Shown here piece after piece: positions 9,636 through 19,014 of a stretch of 64,000 nucleotides of DNA. The stretch spans positions 620,001 to 684,000 of the forward strand of contig NZ_CP152375.1 in the NCBI RefSeq assembly GCF_051132615.1, written 5' to 3'. The notes beneath the pieces are model-generated. The model was not told where the DNA came from, made no database searches, and was given only the letters and a program-made list of their open reading frames with translations. Source of the stretch: G051132615 sp051132615. GTDB lineage: Bacteria > Pseudomonadota > Gammaproteobacteria > Burkholderiales > Neisseriaceae. Each line of letters opens with the position of its first letter. Position 1 is the first letter of the stretch. Position numbers and translations under genes: made by a program.

Positions 9636-9712
9636 GCTCCCGTAGCTCAACCGGATAGAGCACCAGCCTTCTAAGCTGGGGGTTACAGGTTCGATTCCTG
9701 TCGGGTGCGCCA
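9636..9712 (+). tRNA. tRNA-Arg (anticodon TCT)
   Basis: The anticodon arm CCAGC-CTTCTAA-GCTGG gives anticodon TCT, the T arm has GTTCGATTC, and CCA is encoded. The acceptor arms GCTCCCG/CGGGTGC pair except for a U-U mismatch at position 3-70. Confidence 0.95.
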
Positions 9713-9728
9713 AAAAGTAAATGTCTGC

Positions 9729-9805
9729 GGTGGGTGTAGCTCAGTTGGTAGAGCCCTGGATTGTGATTCCAGTTGTCGTGGGTTCGAGCCCCATCATCCA
9801 CCCCA
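9729..9805 (+). tRNA. tRNA-His (anticodon GTG)
   Basis: It has the extra G(-1) before GTGGGTG and C73 before the encoded CCA, both diagnostic of tRNA-His. The anticodon arm is CTGGA-TTGTGAT-TCCAG. It is the last of the cluster and has no clear terminator hairpin behind it. Confidence 0.96.
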
Positions 9806-9863
9806 CCTAAAAATCATGCTTCAATATGAGACTCATATTATTCGATAGGACACATATAACAGC

Positions 9864-10526
9864 ATGAGCATTATAAAACGTCAAACTTTATCTAGTGCTG
9901 TAGCAAACTCTCTTAGAGAACGAATTCTTACTGGTGAATTAGTCGACGGTACTCAACTGATACAAGAAACATTATCGCAAGAATATGGAATCTCTCGAGT
10001 ACCCATTCGAGAAGCATTACGCCAGTTAGAAGCAGAAGGACTGATTACATTTGAAGATCATAAAGGTGCAAAAGTCACTCAACTTCATCTAAGTGACGTA
10101 TTAGAAATGATTCAAATTCGTGCCCTATTAGAAAAAGAATTGATTCAAAGAGCTATTCCTCTGTTAACCCAAACACATCTTGAACATGCAAAAACGTGTT
10201 TAATTGAATTTAATCAGGCTTTTGAGCAAAACGATATTGAAAACTGGGGAAGACTCAATGCTCAATTTCATACCTCCTTTTATCAAGTCGCTAATCGACC
10301 TCATACACTGAATCTCATACAACAACTGTATAATCAAACAGATCGTTACACGCGCATGCAAATTTTATTGACCCAAACAAAAGAGCTGGCTCATAACGAG
10401 CACCAACATATTTTAGAACTATGCCAAGAAAAACAGGTACAAGAAGCTGGTGAATTTATTTATCAGCATATTCTGAATGCTGGTGAAATGTTGGCAAAAA
10501 CACTTAGAAACCCCACAACTATTTAA
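9864..10526 (+). CDS. GntR-family regulator, FadR/FCD subfamily
   Basis: The 220-residue protein has an N-terminal winged helix (about 5-72, with YGISRVPIREALRQLEAEGL) and a C-terminal helical FCD ligand domain. His residues of the usual metal site appear in NAQFHTSFYQ and AHNEHQHILE. Such proteins repress small-molecule catabolism or transport genes. The nearby EamA exporter at 10731, on the same strand, is a possible target, but 204 bases separate them and the ligand is unknown. Confidence 0.88.
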   Translation: MSIIKRQTLSSAVANSLRERILTGELVDGTQLIQETLSQEYGISRVPIREALRQLEAEGLITFEDHKGAKVTQLHLSDVLEMIQIRALLEKELIQRAIPLLTQTHLEHAKTCLIEFNQAFEQNDIENWGRLNAQFHTSFYQVANRPHTLNLIQQLYNQTDRYTRMQILLTQTKELAHNEHQHILELCQEKQVQEAGEFIYQHILNAGEMLAKTLRNPTTI

Positions 10527-10730
10527 TCAATACAAACACTGCCCCATCACTTGTTTTTTTACTAAACTCATATAAAACCAAAAGCTGACTCTTTTAAATG
10601 CCAAAAAATTTGAAACACCCTTTAAAATTTAAATATTTAAAATGATTTTATCCTTGTATTTTAAAACATTATTTTTTAATATGTCTCATTACGCAGTAAA
10701 GCACATTTTTAACTAAATACGACCGCCTTT

Positions 10731-11651
10731 ATGCCAAACAATACAACACCTCATCATAACCTTCTTGGCATTATTCAAATCATGTTTGCGGCAGCTTTAT
10801 GGGGCGCATTTGGTATTGCGGGAGCAATTTTAAGTAAACATGGATTTTCAGGTATTGAAGTAACCAGCATTCGGCTCATTGGTGCCAGTATTATTTTACT
10901 GTTATTTTTACCCTTTTTTGCATCTACATTTAAAATACTACTAACTGAACCCAAGCGCCTACTCTTTTTAGCACTTCAATCTATTTTAGGAATGCTGATC
11001 ATGACTTTGTGTTTTTTAAGTGCCATCAGCTTAATCGGACCTTCTATTGCCGTTGCGCTTTTATATACAGCGCCAATCTGGAGTCTGATTTTGAGCCGCT
11101 TGATTTTAGGGGAAGGCATCACTCAAACCAAAGCTTGGCTAGCGGTTGCCGCAGCAATTGGGGTCATGCTGATGCTCAGTGGCTCTGGAAGAATAAATGT
11201 ATTGGGGTTTATTTTAGGCCTTTGTTCTGGTATCAGTTACGCGCTTTATGGTGTTTTAGGCAAAAGAGCGATGCAGGGTAATCCACCCTCCTTGGTATTT
11301 TTTACCTCTGTTTTTATTAGTGGCCTAATCATGCTATTTTTTCCTGCAACAATAAATACCCTACACAAATTAAACACTCATTTTAACCTTATTACCATTG
11401 GTGCAAGTTTATATGTTATTTTCTTAGGTACGCTTTTGCCCTATTTTTTATTTATTAAAGGTTTACAAAAAATGCCAGCTGCCACAGCTTCAGTATTTAC
11501 AACAATTGAACCTGTTGTTGGTATCATATTGGCGGCTTTAATTATGAAAGACTATTTACACTGGAACCAATATCTAGGCATTGTGCTGATCCTAAGCACA
11601 GCCTTAATCAATGCCTTAATGATGAAAAAAACAAACTCAAAATTAACTTAA
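10731..11651 (+). CDS. EamA/DMT-family transporter
   Basis: This 306-residue protein shows about ten hydrophobic helices in two EamA repeats; the second begins around LGFILGLCSGISYALYG. The family exports metabolites and amino acids or takes up carboxylates, and the substrate cannot be deduced. It lies downstream of a GntR regulator and 24 bases upstream of the next membrane-protein gene, so the two may share a transcript. Confidence 0.88.
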   Translation: MPNNTTPHHNLLGIIQIMFAAALWGAFGIAGAILSKHGFSGIEVTSIRLIGASIILLLFLPFFASTFKILLTEPKRLLFLALQSILGMLIMTLCFLSAISLIGPSIAVALLYTAPIWSLILSRLILGEGITQTKAWLAVAAAIGVMLMLSGSGRINVLGFILGLCSGISYALYGVLGKRAMQGNPPSLVFFTSVFISGLIMLFFPATINTLHKLNTHFNLITIGASLYVIFLGTLLPYFLFIKGLQKMPAATASVFTTIEPVVGIILAALIMKDYLHWNQYLGIVLILSTALINALMMKKTNSKLT

Positions 11652-11675
11652 AAACCACCAAGACAATGATCTCTT

Positions 11676-12710
11676 ATGAATAACAGCATTCCCTCAAATA
11701 CAAATCACAATATGGTTTATTTAAACCGTATCAGTTATCTATTAGCAATCATAACAATTATCGGTATCTTATATTTTCACTTATTATCTGCTTTATTTTC
11801 TGGTTTATTGGTTTATGAATTAACTAAATTATTAGCAACCAAAACCTATCTCTCCCGCCTTGGGAAACCTAAAGCCAAATTGGTTGCCATTTCATTACTC
11901 ACTTCTTTTATCATCAGTATTCTAGTGATCATGTATTTTGGCATTATTGCCGTATTTCACCACGAAAACTCTGCTTTACCACTTGTATTAGACAGACTCG
12001 AAAACATCACAAAAACACTATCTTCTGTATTACCACAATGGTTAGCAGAACAATTACCACAAACAGAAAATGGCTGGAAAGTGGGTTTAATTGAATGGGC
12101 AAAAAATCATACAACACAAATTCAATTATTTGGCAGCAAAGCCAGTAGAAGCGTTATTCATGCCTTTATTGGTATGGTTATTGGCGCTTTAATTGCCTTA
12201 TCAGGTTTTACACATATACCAACACAGTCCCCCTTACCTACAGTATTCATCCAAAGAATCAGTAAACTGTCTCTTGCTTTTCGCACAGTCATATTTTCCC
12301 AAGTAAAAATTTCTGCAATCAATACCTTTTTTACATGGATTTATTTAAGCAGTGTCATGTTCATTACAGATTATCAATTGCCTTTTGCAAAAACCATTAT
12401 TATTTTGACATTTTTTATTGGACTTTTACCCATCATTGGCAATATCATCACAAATACACTGATTGTTTTAATCAGCCTAACACACTCTATTACACTAGGC
12501 ATAACTTCTTTGATTTTTTTAGTTGTAATCCATAAATTAGAGTATTTTTTAAATGCCCAAATTATTGGCGCTCACATTCATGCTCGCACATGGGAATTAT
12601 TAATTGCCATGTTAGTGATGGAAACTATTTTTGGCTTACCTGGCGTTGTATCTGCACCTGTCTTTTACGCTTACTTAAAAGAAGAGCTTAGAGCCGCACA
12701 ATTGATTTAA
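11676..12710 (+). CDS. AI-2E (PerM/YdiK-like) family membrane protein
   Basis: This 344-residue protein has the family layout: two helices near the N-terminus (about 18-40), a soluble central part (about 95-145), then helices from about 160 to the end. The motif FFIGLLPIIGNIITN (about 247-261) resembles the family's G-L-P-x-x-G-N signature. Members act as exporters or Na/H antiporters; substrate unknown. Its stop lies 20 bases before nfi. Confidence 0.82.
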   Translation: MNNSIPSNTNHNMVYLNRISYLLAIITIIGILYFHLLSALFSGLLVYELTKLLATKTYLSRLGKPKAKLVAISLLTSFIISILVIMYFGIIAVFHHENSALPLVLDRLENITKTLSSVLPQWLAEQLPQTENGWKVGLIEWAKNHTTQIQLFGSKASRSVIHAFIGMVIGALIALSGFTHIPTQSPLPTVFIQRISKLSLAFRTVIFSQVKISAINTFFTWIYLSSVMFITDYQLPFAKTIIILTFFIGLLPIIGNIITNTLIVLISLTHSITLGITSLIFLVVIHKLEYFLNAQIIGAHIHARTWELLIAMLVMETIFGLPGVVSAPVFYAYLKEELRAAQLI

Positions 12711-12730
12711 ACTAAGGAGCCTTAAGAATA

Positions 12731-13417
12731 ATGACAAATATTGATCTTCCTAGCTTAAAAACAGAGCAACTCAATAATGCAAAAAAAATTATTCGAATTG
12801 ACCAATTTAACTTTAATGCTGCGCCCAAATACATAGGTGGGACAGATGTGGGATTTGAAGATAACGGGCATATAACCCGAGCAGCTATTGTGGTTTTATC
12901 CTACCCTGAGCTAAAAGTCATTACCTATCAAATCGCCCGTATTAAAACAACCATGCCGTATATTCCAGGTTTTCTGTCTTTTAGAGAATACCCTGCACTT
13001 TTAGAAGCTTGGCAAAATTTATCTGTAAAACCTGAACTTTTATTTGTTGATGGTCACGGCATAGCACACCCCAGAAGCCTAGGTATTGCCAGCCATTTAG
13101 GGCTTTTATTGGATATGCCGACAATAGGCGTGGCGAAGAAACGGTTATATGGCATTCATAAACCTTTATCAGAAGAAGTTGGCAGCACCACAACTTTATG
13201 GAACAAAGACAAAACTGAGTCTATTGGTTATTTACTGCGCAGTAAAAAGAAATGTCTTCCCTTATATATTTCTACAGGACATAAAATAAGCAATGAGTCT
13301 GCTTTATCTTGGGTACAGAACGTACTGAAAGGTTACCGTTTACCAGAACCTACTCGTTGGGCAGATGCCATTGCATCTAATAAACCTTTATTTAAAAAAT
13401 GGGATCAACAAAAATAG
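12731..13417 (+). CDS. nfi: Endonuclease V (deoxyinosine-specific)
   Basis: The 228-residue protein matches Nfi throughout. IGGTDVGFED (about 36-45) carries the first catalytic Asp, TMPYIPGFLSFREYP (about 74-88) is the wedge region, and VDGHGIAHPR (about 104-113) has the metal site. GVAKKRL and GYRLPEPTRWADA are also conserved. It nicks one base 3' of deoxyinosine in deaminated DNA. A strong ribosome site, AAGGAGCC, precedes the ATG. The stop lies inside the large inverted repeat at 13403-13450. Confidence 0.96.
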   Translation: MTNIDLPSLKTEQLNNAKKIIRIDQFNFNAAPKYIGGTDVGFEDNGHITRAAIVVLSYPELKVITYQIARIKTTMPYIPGFLSFREYPALLEAWQNLSVKPELLFVDGHGIAHPRSLGIASHLGLLLDMPTIGVAKKRLYGIHKPLSEEVGSTTTLWNKDKTESIGYLLRSKKKCLPLYISTGHKISNESALSWVQNVLKGYRLPEPTRWADAIASNKPLFKKWDQQK

Positions 13418-13450
13418 GGGTTATACTTATACCCCCTATTTTTGTTGATC
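13403..13450. terminator. Bidirectional terminator between nfi and the glycosyltransferase gene
   Basis: A 48-base inverted repeat has arms GATCAACAAAAATAGGGG and its near-complement around an AT loop. The outer A/T runs supply a U tract on either strand. It overlaps the last codons and stop of nfi and lies 13 bases past the convergent glycosyltransferase stop. Confidence 0.85.
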
Positions 13451-13462
13451 TCTATTTTTATC

Positions 13463-14842
13463 TCAATAACGTGGTTTTAATAAACGCAATAACCAACGTC
13501 TCTTCCACCATTTATCAACTTTACGCGGTTCCACGCATGGTAAAAATAATTGTTTAAGTACTTTAAATTCAAACTCTAAAAACATTCGGCTGTGCCCATA
13601 GCCATGACCAAAATTAGCCAATTCATCGCGTTTACGGCTATCTTTTGCACTATTAAAGGATAAATCTCTTTTTAAAGTATGGTATGATTTTTTATCATCA
13701 ATATCTTTGCGCTCAATAGCATAAGTATCATCAGGCAAATACATTTGCCTACTGCCCATTGCTTTTTGATACTTAACAAACCGAAAATCTTCTGCACCAT
13801 AAGCGCCAGAAAACTCTTCATCATATCCAAAGCATTCAAAAAAACGACCACGAGACATTACAAATAAATTGGAATGCCCTGCATATAATTCTCCCGTTTG
13901 TTGATTTTTACGTTTCATTTTATATAAACGGCGACCACAATAACCTAATTTAATGAGCTTACGCATACTCTGTTCAGGGACTTCATGATCCGAATCCGCC
14001 ATAAAAAGAGTATCACTTTTTGCAAAGGTGACCCCTAAATTTCTAGCTCCCCCTTGATTCCAAGGAATATCTTTCATTATTTTTAACCAGATTAGGTTTA
14101 ATCTGAACTCTGGTATTTCATACTCTATAGGGGAACCGTCATCTACAATAATAAACTGGACCCGAGAAATAATCTCTGTTGGATAACACTCATAGCGCTT
14201 CAAAAGATTAATCACGGAGCTAATATCATTTTGATTACAATAAAAATGGGTAATATAACTTAAGCGAATATCTGAATAATCTTTCTTATGAACACCATTA
14301 AACGTCACTCTATCTGGGAAAACAAGATCATCAATACTTTGTTGGTATAAAGACCATTTTAACCTATCTTCATACTTACATAAATTCACTGGGTTTTGTA
14401 ACTTTAACCACTTTGCTTGACCAGATAATGCTTCTACTTCTGAATTAAAAAAAATATTAAGTTCGGTTAATTTATTAAAATAACGATGATTTTGACGACT
14501 TTTTTTAACGCCATGGGTTAAATGAGATGCAATTAAGAATGGACGCTGTGATTGTTTTTGATAAAAAGAAACAACCTGTTGATGCACGTCAGGATCAAAA
14601 GTCTGCAAAACTGCTGGGGAACGTTGTGTCAACAAAATGAATGCTTCTGATAAACTCTCCACATAATAAGTATGTTCTACTGGGAAATGATCAGAGCGCA
14701 TATTTTGATGTACAATCAATACAGGTTCAACCTGCCCAGACAAATGCAGTTTACAATCTAAAAGAACATCCAAATGTTCATGTTCTAAACTCAATAACAC
14801 AATTTGAGGCATTATTTTTTTATGTGACTGTTGATGAGACAC
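13463..14842 (-). CDS. Family 2 glycosyltransferase with an N-terminal extension
   Basis: The protein has 459 residues from GTG 14842, or about 449 from ATG 14812. Residues about 200-400 form a GT-A domain: IIVDDGSP, a donor-site NQGGARNLG, and ADSDHE as the DxD-type metal motif. An acceptor-side GAYGAEDFRF follows. The first 190 residues match nothing I recognise and the C-terminus is very basic. No membrane helix is evident. It starts 8 bases after parB, so it is probably in the same transcript. The sugar and acceptor are unknown. Confidence 0.8.
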   Translation of the reverse strand: MSHQQSHKKIMPQIVLLSLEHEHLDVLLDCKLHLSGQVEPVLIVHQNMRSDHFPVEHTYYVESLSEAFILLTQRSPAVLQTFDPDVHQQVVSFYQKQSQRPFLIASHLTHGVKKSRQNHRYFNKLTELNIFFNSEVEALSGQAKWLKLQNPVNLCKYEDRLKWSLYQQSIDDLVFPDRVTFNGVHKKDYSDIRLSYITHFYCNQNDISSVINLLKRYECYPTEIISRVQFIIVDDGSPIEYEIPEFRLNLIWLKIMKDIPWNQGGARNLGVTFAKSDTLFMADSDHEVPEQSMRKLIKLGYCGRRLYKMKRKNQQTGELYAGHSNLFVMSRGRFFECFGYDEEFSGAYGAEDFRFVKYQKAMGSRQMYLPDDTYAIERKDIDDKKSYHTLKRDLSFNSAKDSRKRDELANFGHGYGHSRMFLEFEFKVLKQLFLPCVEPRKVDKWWKRRWLLRLLKPRY

Positions 14843-14850
14843 TGCTTTTT

Positions 14851-15708
14851 TTACTCCTCTAACCCCAACTGTTGTAATAATCGATCAAAATCATCCAAGC
14901 TATTAAAATGCACAATAATTTTTCCTTTTTGTGCATTTTTGGTTTGAATTTCTACAGACGTACCTAAACACTGAGATAATTTTTCACTTAACTGAACCAA
15001 GTCAGGGTCTATTTTTTTCTGAGTTTTTGGTTTCGTTTTTTGCGTTAATAACTCTTGACTTTTACGCTCTACATCACGGACAGACCAACCCATTTTAGCC
15101 GCTTTTTGACCTAGATGAATTTGTTCCAAAACAGGCAAGGTCAATAAAGCACGGGCATGTCCCATATCAAGCTGGCGCGCATACAATAGTGTTTGCACAG
15201 GCTCGGGTAGGCTCAGTAAACGTAGACTATTGGTAATACTGCTACGGCTACGACCAACTGCATGAGCGACTTTTTCATGCGTCATACCGAATTCATCAAT
15301 TAACCTTTTTAAACCTTGTGCTTCTTCAATTGGATTAAGGTTTTGGCGCTGAATATTTTCGATTAGGCCAATGGCTAAAGCTTGTTCATCAGTGATTGAT
15401 TTAATGACAACTGGCACCTCTTCTAAACCCGCTATTTGGCTGGCTCGCCAACGACGCTCTCCTGCAATAATTTCATATTCTTCTAGACCAACTTCTCGCA
15501 CAATAATCGGTTGAATCACACCTTGTGCGCTAATGGAATCAGCCAACTCTTGCAAGCTTTCATCATCCATCTGCATCCTTGGCTGAAAACGCCCAGGGCG
15601 AATCAACCCTACTTTTAAGGAGGCTAATTGATCATGTACACTAACATCTGCTGAACCTGCACCAAACAGGGCATCTAAACCACGCCCTAAACCTTTAGGT
15701 TTTGCCAT
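14851..15708 (-). CDS. parB: Chromosome partitioning protein ParB
   Basis: This 285-residue protein begins with GLGRGLDALFG, the typical N-terminus that contacts ParA. The CTPase/ParB box includes GERRWRASQIAGLEEVPVVI (about 81-100). A helix-turn-helix follows (THEKVAHAVGRSRSSITNSLRLL, split over about 142-164), and the C-terminal dimer domain ends at ICL-like LLQQLGLEE. ParB loads on parS and organises the origin region with ParA and SMC. No parS site was found by eye. Confidence 0.96.
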   Translation of the reverse strand: MAKPKGLGRGLDALFGAGSADVSVHDQLASLKVGLIRPGRFQPRMQMDDESLQELADSISAQGVIQPIIVREVGLEEYEIIAGERRWRASQIAGLEEVPVVIKSITDEQALAIGLIENIQRQNLNPIEEAQGLKRLIDEFGMTHEKVAHAVGRSRSSITNSLRLLSLPEPVQTLLYARQLDMGHARALLTLPVLEQIHLGQKAAKMGWSVRDVERKSQELLTQKTKPKTQKKIDPDLVQLSEKLSQCLGTSVEIQTKNAQKGKIIVHFNSLDDFDRLLQQLGLEE

Positions 15709-15710
15709 AA

Positions 15711-16496
15711 TTATTTACTCTTTTGTTTTTGCTGGACTCTTTTAATGACTTCATCAGCAAGACTTAAATAAGCAATTGCACCTTTTGCATGAGCATCATA
15801 AACCAAAGCAGGCATACCATGACTTGGCGCTTCTGCAAGGCGAACATTACGGGGAATATCTGTTTCAAATAACTCTTTGCTAAAATGACTTTCCAATTGT
15901 TTGGCAACATCTTGAGCCAAATTGCTTCTGGCATCAAACATGGTTTTAAGGACACCCAGAATATCCACTTTCGGATTGATGGTCTGTCTGATTTTTCTTA
16001 ATGTAGACACTAAGTCAGACAAACCCTCTAATGCATAATACTCACAAACCATGGGTACAATGACACCATCTGCTGCAACCAAACCATTTAATGTTAAAAG
16101 AGTTAAAGACGGAGGACAATCTAGAATAATAAAATCATATTGTTCTTTAACTTCATCTAATGCTGATTTTAAACGCATTTCTCTGGCTATTTCTTGCACC
16201 AACTCAATTTCGGCACCTGCCAAATTTCGGTTAGCAGCCAAAACATCAAACTCACCTGTCGGACTTTTTAGCAAGACTTCTTTTACTGAGTGCTCTCCCA
16301 GCAATACATGGTACACACCATGTTTAATATTGCCTTTATTGATGCCACTACCCATTGTTGCATTGCCTTGTGGGTCTAAATCCACAACCAAAACCCGCTT
16401 GCCCTTTTTGGCTAAAGATGCGGCCAAATTCACCGCTGTTGTGGTTTTACCTACCCCACCCTTTTGATTGGCTATGGCAAGAATAAATGCAACCAT
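15711..16496 (-). CDS. parA: Chromosome partitioning ATPase ParA
   Basis: This 261-residue P-loop ATPase has a deviant Walker A, KGGVGKTTTAVNLAASLA (about 11-28), and Walker B-like DFIILDCPPSL (about 119-129). It drives ParB/parS segregation by binding the nucleoid. Its ATG overlaps the rsmG stop (TAATG) with AGGAGC upstream, and parB begins 2 bases after its stop, so the genes are translationally coupled. Confidence 0.97.
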   Translation of the reverse strand: MVAFILAIANQKGGVGKTTTAVNLAASLAKKGKRVLVVDLDPQGNATMGSGINKGNIKHGVYHVLLGEHSVKEVLLKSPTGEFDVLAANRNLAGAEIELVQEIAREMRLKSALDEVKEQYDFIILDCPPSLTLLTLNGLVAADGVIVPMVCEYYALEGLSDLVSTLRKIRQTINPKVDILGVLKTMFDARSNLAQDVAKQLESHFSKELFETDIPRNVRLAEAPSHGMPALVYDAHAKGAIAYLSLADEVIKRVQQKQKSK

Positions 16497-17125
16497 TAGA
16501 GCTCCTTTTTATGCAACCTAACAAGATGACGTTCACCATCAACAAAAGGAACATTCAGTGAAATCACCTCTCCCACTTGAATATCCTCGGGTAAAGATTC
16601 AATTTCTTCAAAAGGATAAACACCCTTCATCGCCAACCATTCACCCTCTTTAGCCAATAATTGTCGGGTTAAAGAAACAAAATCTTTTATTTCAGCAAAA
16701 GCACGACTAGTGACAATATCAAACTGTGTATTTTCTAAACTTTCTACGCGACAATTTTCTACTTGTACGTTATTTAACCCAAGTTCAATCACAACCTGAC
16801 GTAAGAATGTGGTTTTTTTGTGATTTGAATCCAACAGGGTTACTTTTAAATCTGGATACATAATCGCACAAGGAATACCTGGCATTCCACCTCCAGAGCC
16901 AACATCAATCATGCTTCCTGAAGCAGGTAAAAATGGGACTAGACTCAAACTATCAATAATATGATGACTGAGCATTTTTTCTTCTGTACGTAATGCAGTT
17001 AAGTTATAAGTGCTGTTCCACTTAAGTAAAAGGGCCAGATAACCTAATAATCTGTCTTGTTGCTCATCAGTTGCAACCAAATTCAACTCTTTTAAACCTT
17101 GCTGTAATGTTTCTTGTGTATTCAT
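16496..17125 (-). CDS. rsmG: 16S rRNA m7G527 methyltransferase RsmG (GidB)
   Basis: This 209-residue SAM methyltransferase shows motif I as DVGSGGGMPGIPCAI (about 69-83) and the conserved TSRAFAEIKDF (about 134-144). It methylates N7 of G527 in 16S rRNA. It overlaps mnmG by ATGA and is followed directly by parA, the classic gidA-gidB-parA-parB order near many gammaproteobacterial origins. Confidence 0.96.
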   Translation of the reverse strand: MNTQETLQQGLKELNLVATDEQQDRLLGYLALLLKWNSTYNLTALRTEEKMLSHHIIDSLSLVPFLPASGSMIDVGSGGGMPGIPCAIMYPDLKVTLLDSNHKKTTFLRQVVIELGLNNVQVENCRVESLENTQFDIVTSRAFAEIKDFVSLTRQLLAKEGEWLAMKGVYPFEEIESLPEDIQVGEVISLNVPFVDGERHLVRLHKKEL

Positions 17126-19014
17126 GAATCTTTAGCCCCTTGAAAACCACGCTTTATATGTACTAATAGTAATGCCACTGCAGCGGGTGTCACACCAGAT
17201 ATACGTGATGCCTGACCAACTGTTTGTGGACGATGAAGATTCAATTTTTGTTGTACTTCATTTGACAAACCGGTTACCTTCGTATAATCAATATTTTCAG
17301 GTAATTTTGTCTCTTCTAAAGTTTGCCTACGCAAAATTTCTTCATTTTGTCGCTCAATATAGCCTTGATATTTTACCTGAATTTCGACCTGTTCAATGAC
17401 CTCTTGTGCCAATTGAACCGATGTTTGCGCATCAGGAAATGACATCAAGCTTTGGTAAGATACATTTGGCCTGCGCAATAACTCATGCAAACTATATTCG
17501 CGAGACATTTGTTGCCCCAAAACCTCATTTTGTACTTCCGCAGATAGCTTTGTAGGCGTATACCAAGTTGATCTTAGACGGCTAACTTCTTGTTCAACCT
17601 GTTCTTTTTTCCCACAAAATGCTTGCCATTGCGTTTGGCTGACTAAGCCAATTTTGTATCCTTCTTCGGTTAACCTCATATCTGCATTGTCTTCTCGTAA
17701 TTGTAAACGATACTCTGCTCTACTGGTAAACATTCGATAAGGCTCATTCACACCTTTGGTGATTAAATCATCAATCATCACGCCCATATAGGCATTTTCA
17801 CGTTTTGGCGTCCAAGCTTCTTTTTCTTGCGCAAATAAAGCAGCATTTGCTCCAGCAACCAGCCCTTGTGCCGCAGCTTCCTCATATCCTGTTGTGCCAT
17901 TAATTTGCCCGGCAAAAAAGAGGCCTTTAATGGTTTTTGTTTCTAAACTAGCTTTAAGGTTTCTTGGATCAAAATAGTCATATTCAATAGCATAACCTGG
18001 GCGCAAAATATGGGCATTTTCCAACCCTTTCATGCTATGCACTAACGCTAACTGGATATCAAAAGGTAAGCTGGTAGAAATACCATTAGGATAAAATTCA
18101 TGCGTTGTCAAACCTTCAGGCTCTAAAAAAATTTGATGGCTATTTTTATCAGAAAAACGATTAATTTTATCTTCAATTGATGGACAGTAACGAGGCCCTA
18201 CTCCTTCAATTTTTCCAGTAAACATAGGGCTTCGATCAAAACCTGAGCGGATAATATCATGTGTTTTTTCATTGGTATGGGTAATCCAGCAACTGATTTG
18301 TTGTGGATGCATGTTGGCATGAGCTCGAACAGAAAACACAGGTACAGGTGTATCACCAGGTTGTTCCGTTAATTGGCTAAAATCAATACTGCGTCCATCA
18401 ATTCTTGGTGGTGTACCTGTTTTTAAGCGACCTTTAGGCAAATTAAGCTCTTGTAGTTTGGCACCTAAACTCATCGCAGCAGGATCCCCTGCTCGCCCAC
18501 CAGCATAGTTTTCTAAGCCAATATGAATTTTACCTGTTAAAAACGTACCCGCTGTCAAGATAACCGCTTTAGCGTGGAACTGAACCCCTATGGTTGTCAC
18601 CACACCAATGATCTGATCACCCTGTAAAACAACATCGTCAACCTGTTGTTGAAATAATGAGAGATTTTCTTGGTTTTCTAAGGCATAACGTACTGCCGCT
18701 TTGTATAAAATACGATCTGCCTGTGCACGAGTAGCACGCACAGCAGGCCCCTTTGATGCGTTTAAACGACGAAATTGAATACCTGAGCGATCTGTGGCTA
18801 AAGCCATAATACCGCCTAACGCGTCGACTTCTCGAACCAAATGCCCTTTACCAATACCGCCAATAGAAGGATTACAAGACATTTGCCCCAATGTTTCTAT
18901 ATTATGTGTCAGCAATAAGGTACGCATACCCATACGTGCACTGGCAAGTGCCGCTTCTGTGCCCGCATGCCCGCCGCCAACCACGATAACATCATAGTGT
19001 GTAGGATAAATCAT
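17122..19014 (-). CDS. mnmG: tRNA uridine 5-carboxymethylaminomethyl modification enzyme MnmG (GidA)
   Basis: The 630-residue protein is full length. Its FAD-binding Rossmann motif reads VVGGGHAGTEAALASARMG (about 11-29). GPRYCPSIEDKI (about 273-284) carries the conserved catalytic-region Cys, and NGTTGYEEAAAQGLVAG lies near residue 375. With MnmE it makes cmnm5U at the wobble position of certain tRNAs. It is first in the operon and uses ATG 19014. The region upstream is AT-rich. Confidence 0.97.
   Translation of the reverse strand: MIYPTHYDVIVVGGGHAGTEAALASARMGMRTLLLTHNIETLGQMSCNPSIGGIGKGHLVREVDALGGIMALATDRSGIQFRRLNASKGPAVRATRAQADRILYKAAVRYALENQENLSLFQQQVDDVVLQGDQIIGVVTTIGVQFHAKAVILTAGTFLTGKIHIGLENYAGGRAGDPAAMSLGAKLQELNLPKGRLKTGTPPRIDGRSIDFSQLTEQPGDTPVPVFSVRAHANMHPQQISCWITHTNEKTHDIIRSGFDRSPMFTGKIEGVGPRYCPSIEDKINRFSDKNSHQIFLEPEGLTTHEFYPNGISTSLPFDIQLALVHSMKGLENAHILRPGYAIEYDYFDPRNLKASLETKTIKGLFFAGQINGTTGYEEAAAQGLVAGANAALFAQEKEAWTPKRENAYMGVMIDDLITKGVNEPYRMFTSRAEYRLQLREDNADMRLTEEGYKIGLVSQTQWQAFCGKKEQVEQEVSRLRSTWYTPTKLSAEVQNEVLGQQMSREYSLHELLRRPNVSYQSLMSFPDAQTSVQLAQEVIEQVEIQVKYQGYIERQNEEILRRQTLEETKLPENIDYTKVTGLSNEVQQKLNLHRPQTVGQASRISGVTPAAVALLLVHIKRGFQGAKDS

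Noticed and set aside
9526..9801. 91-codon minus-strand frame across the tRNA cluster
   Set aside because: It is the antisense translation of three tRNA genes (the well-known DRNRTCNPQLRR-type artefact), not a protein gene.
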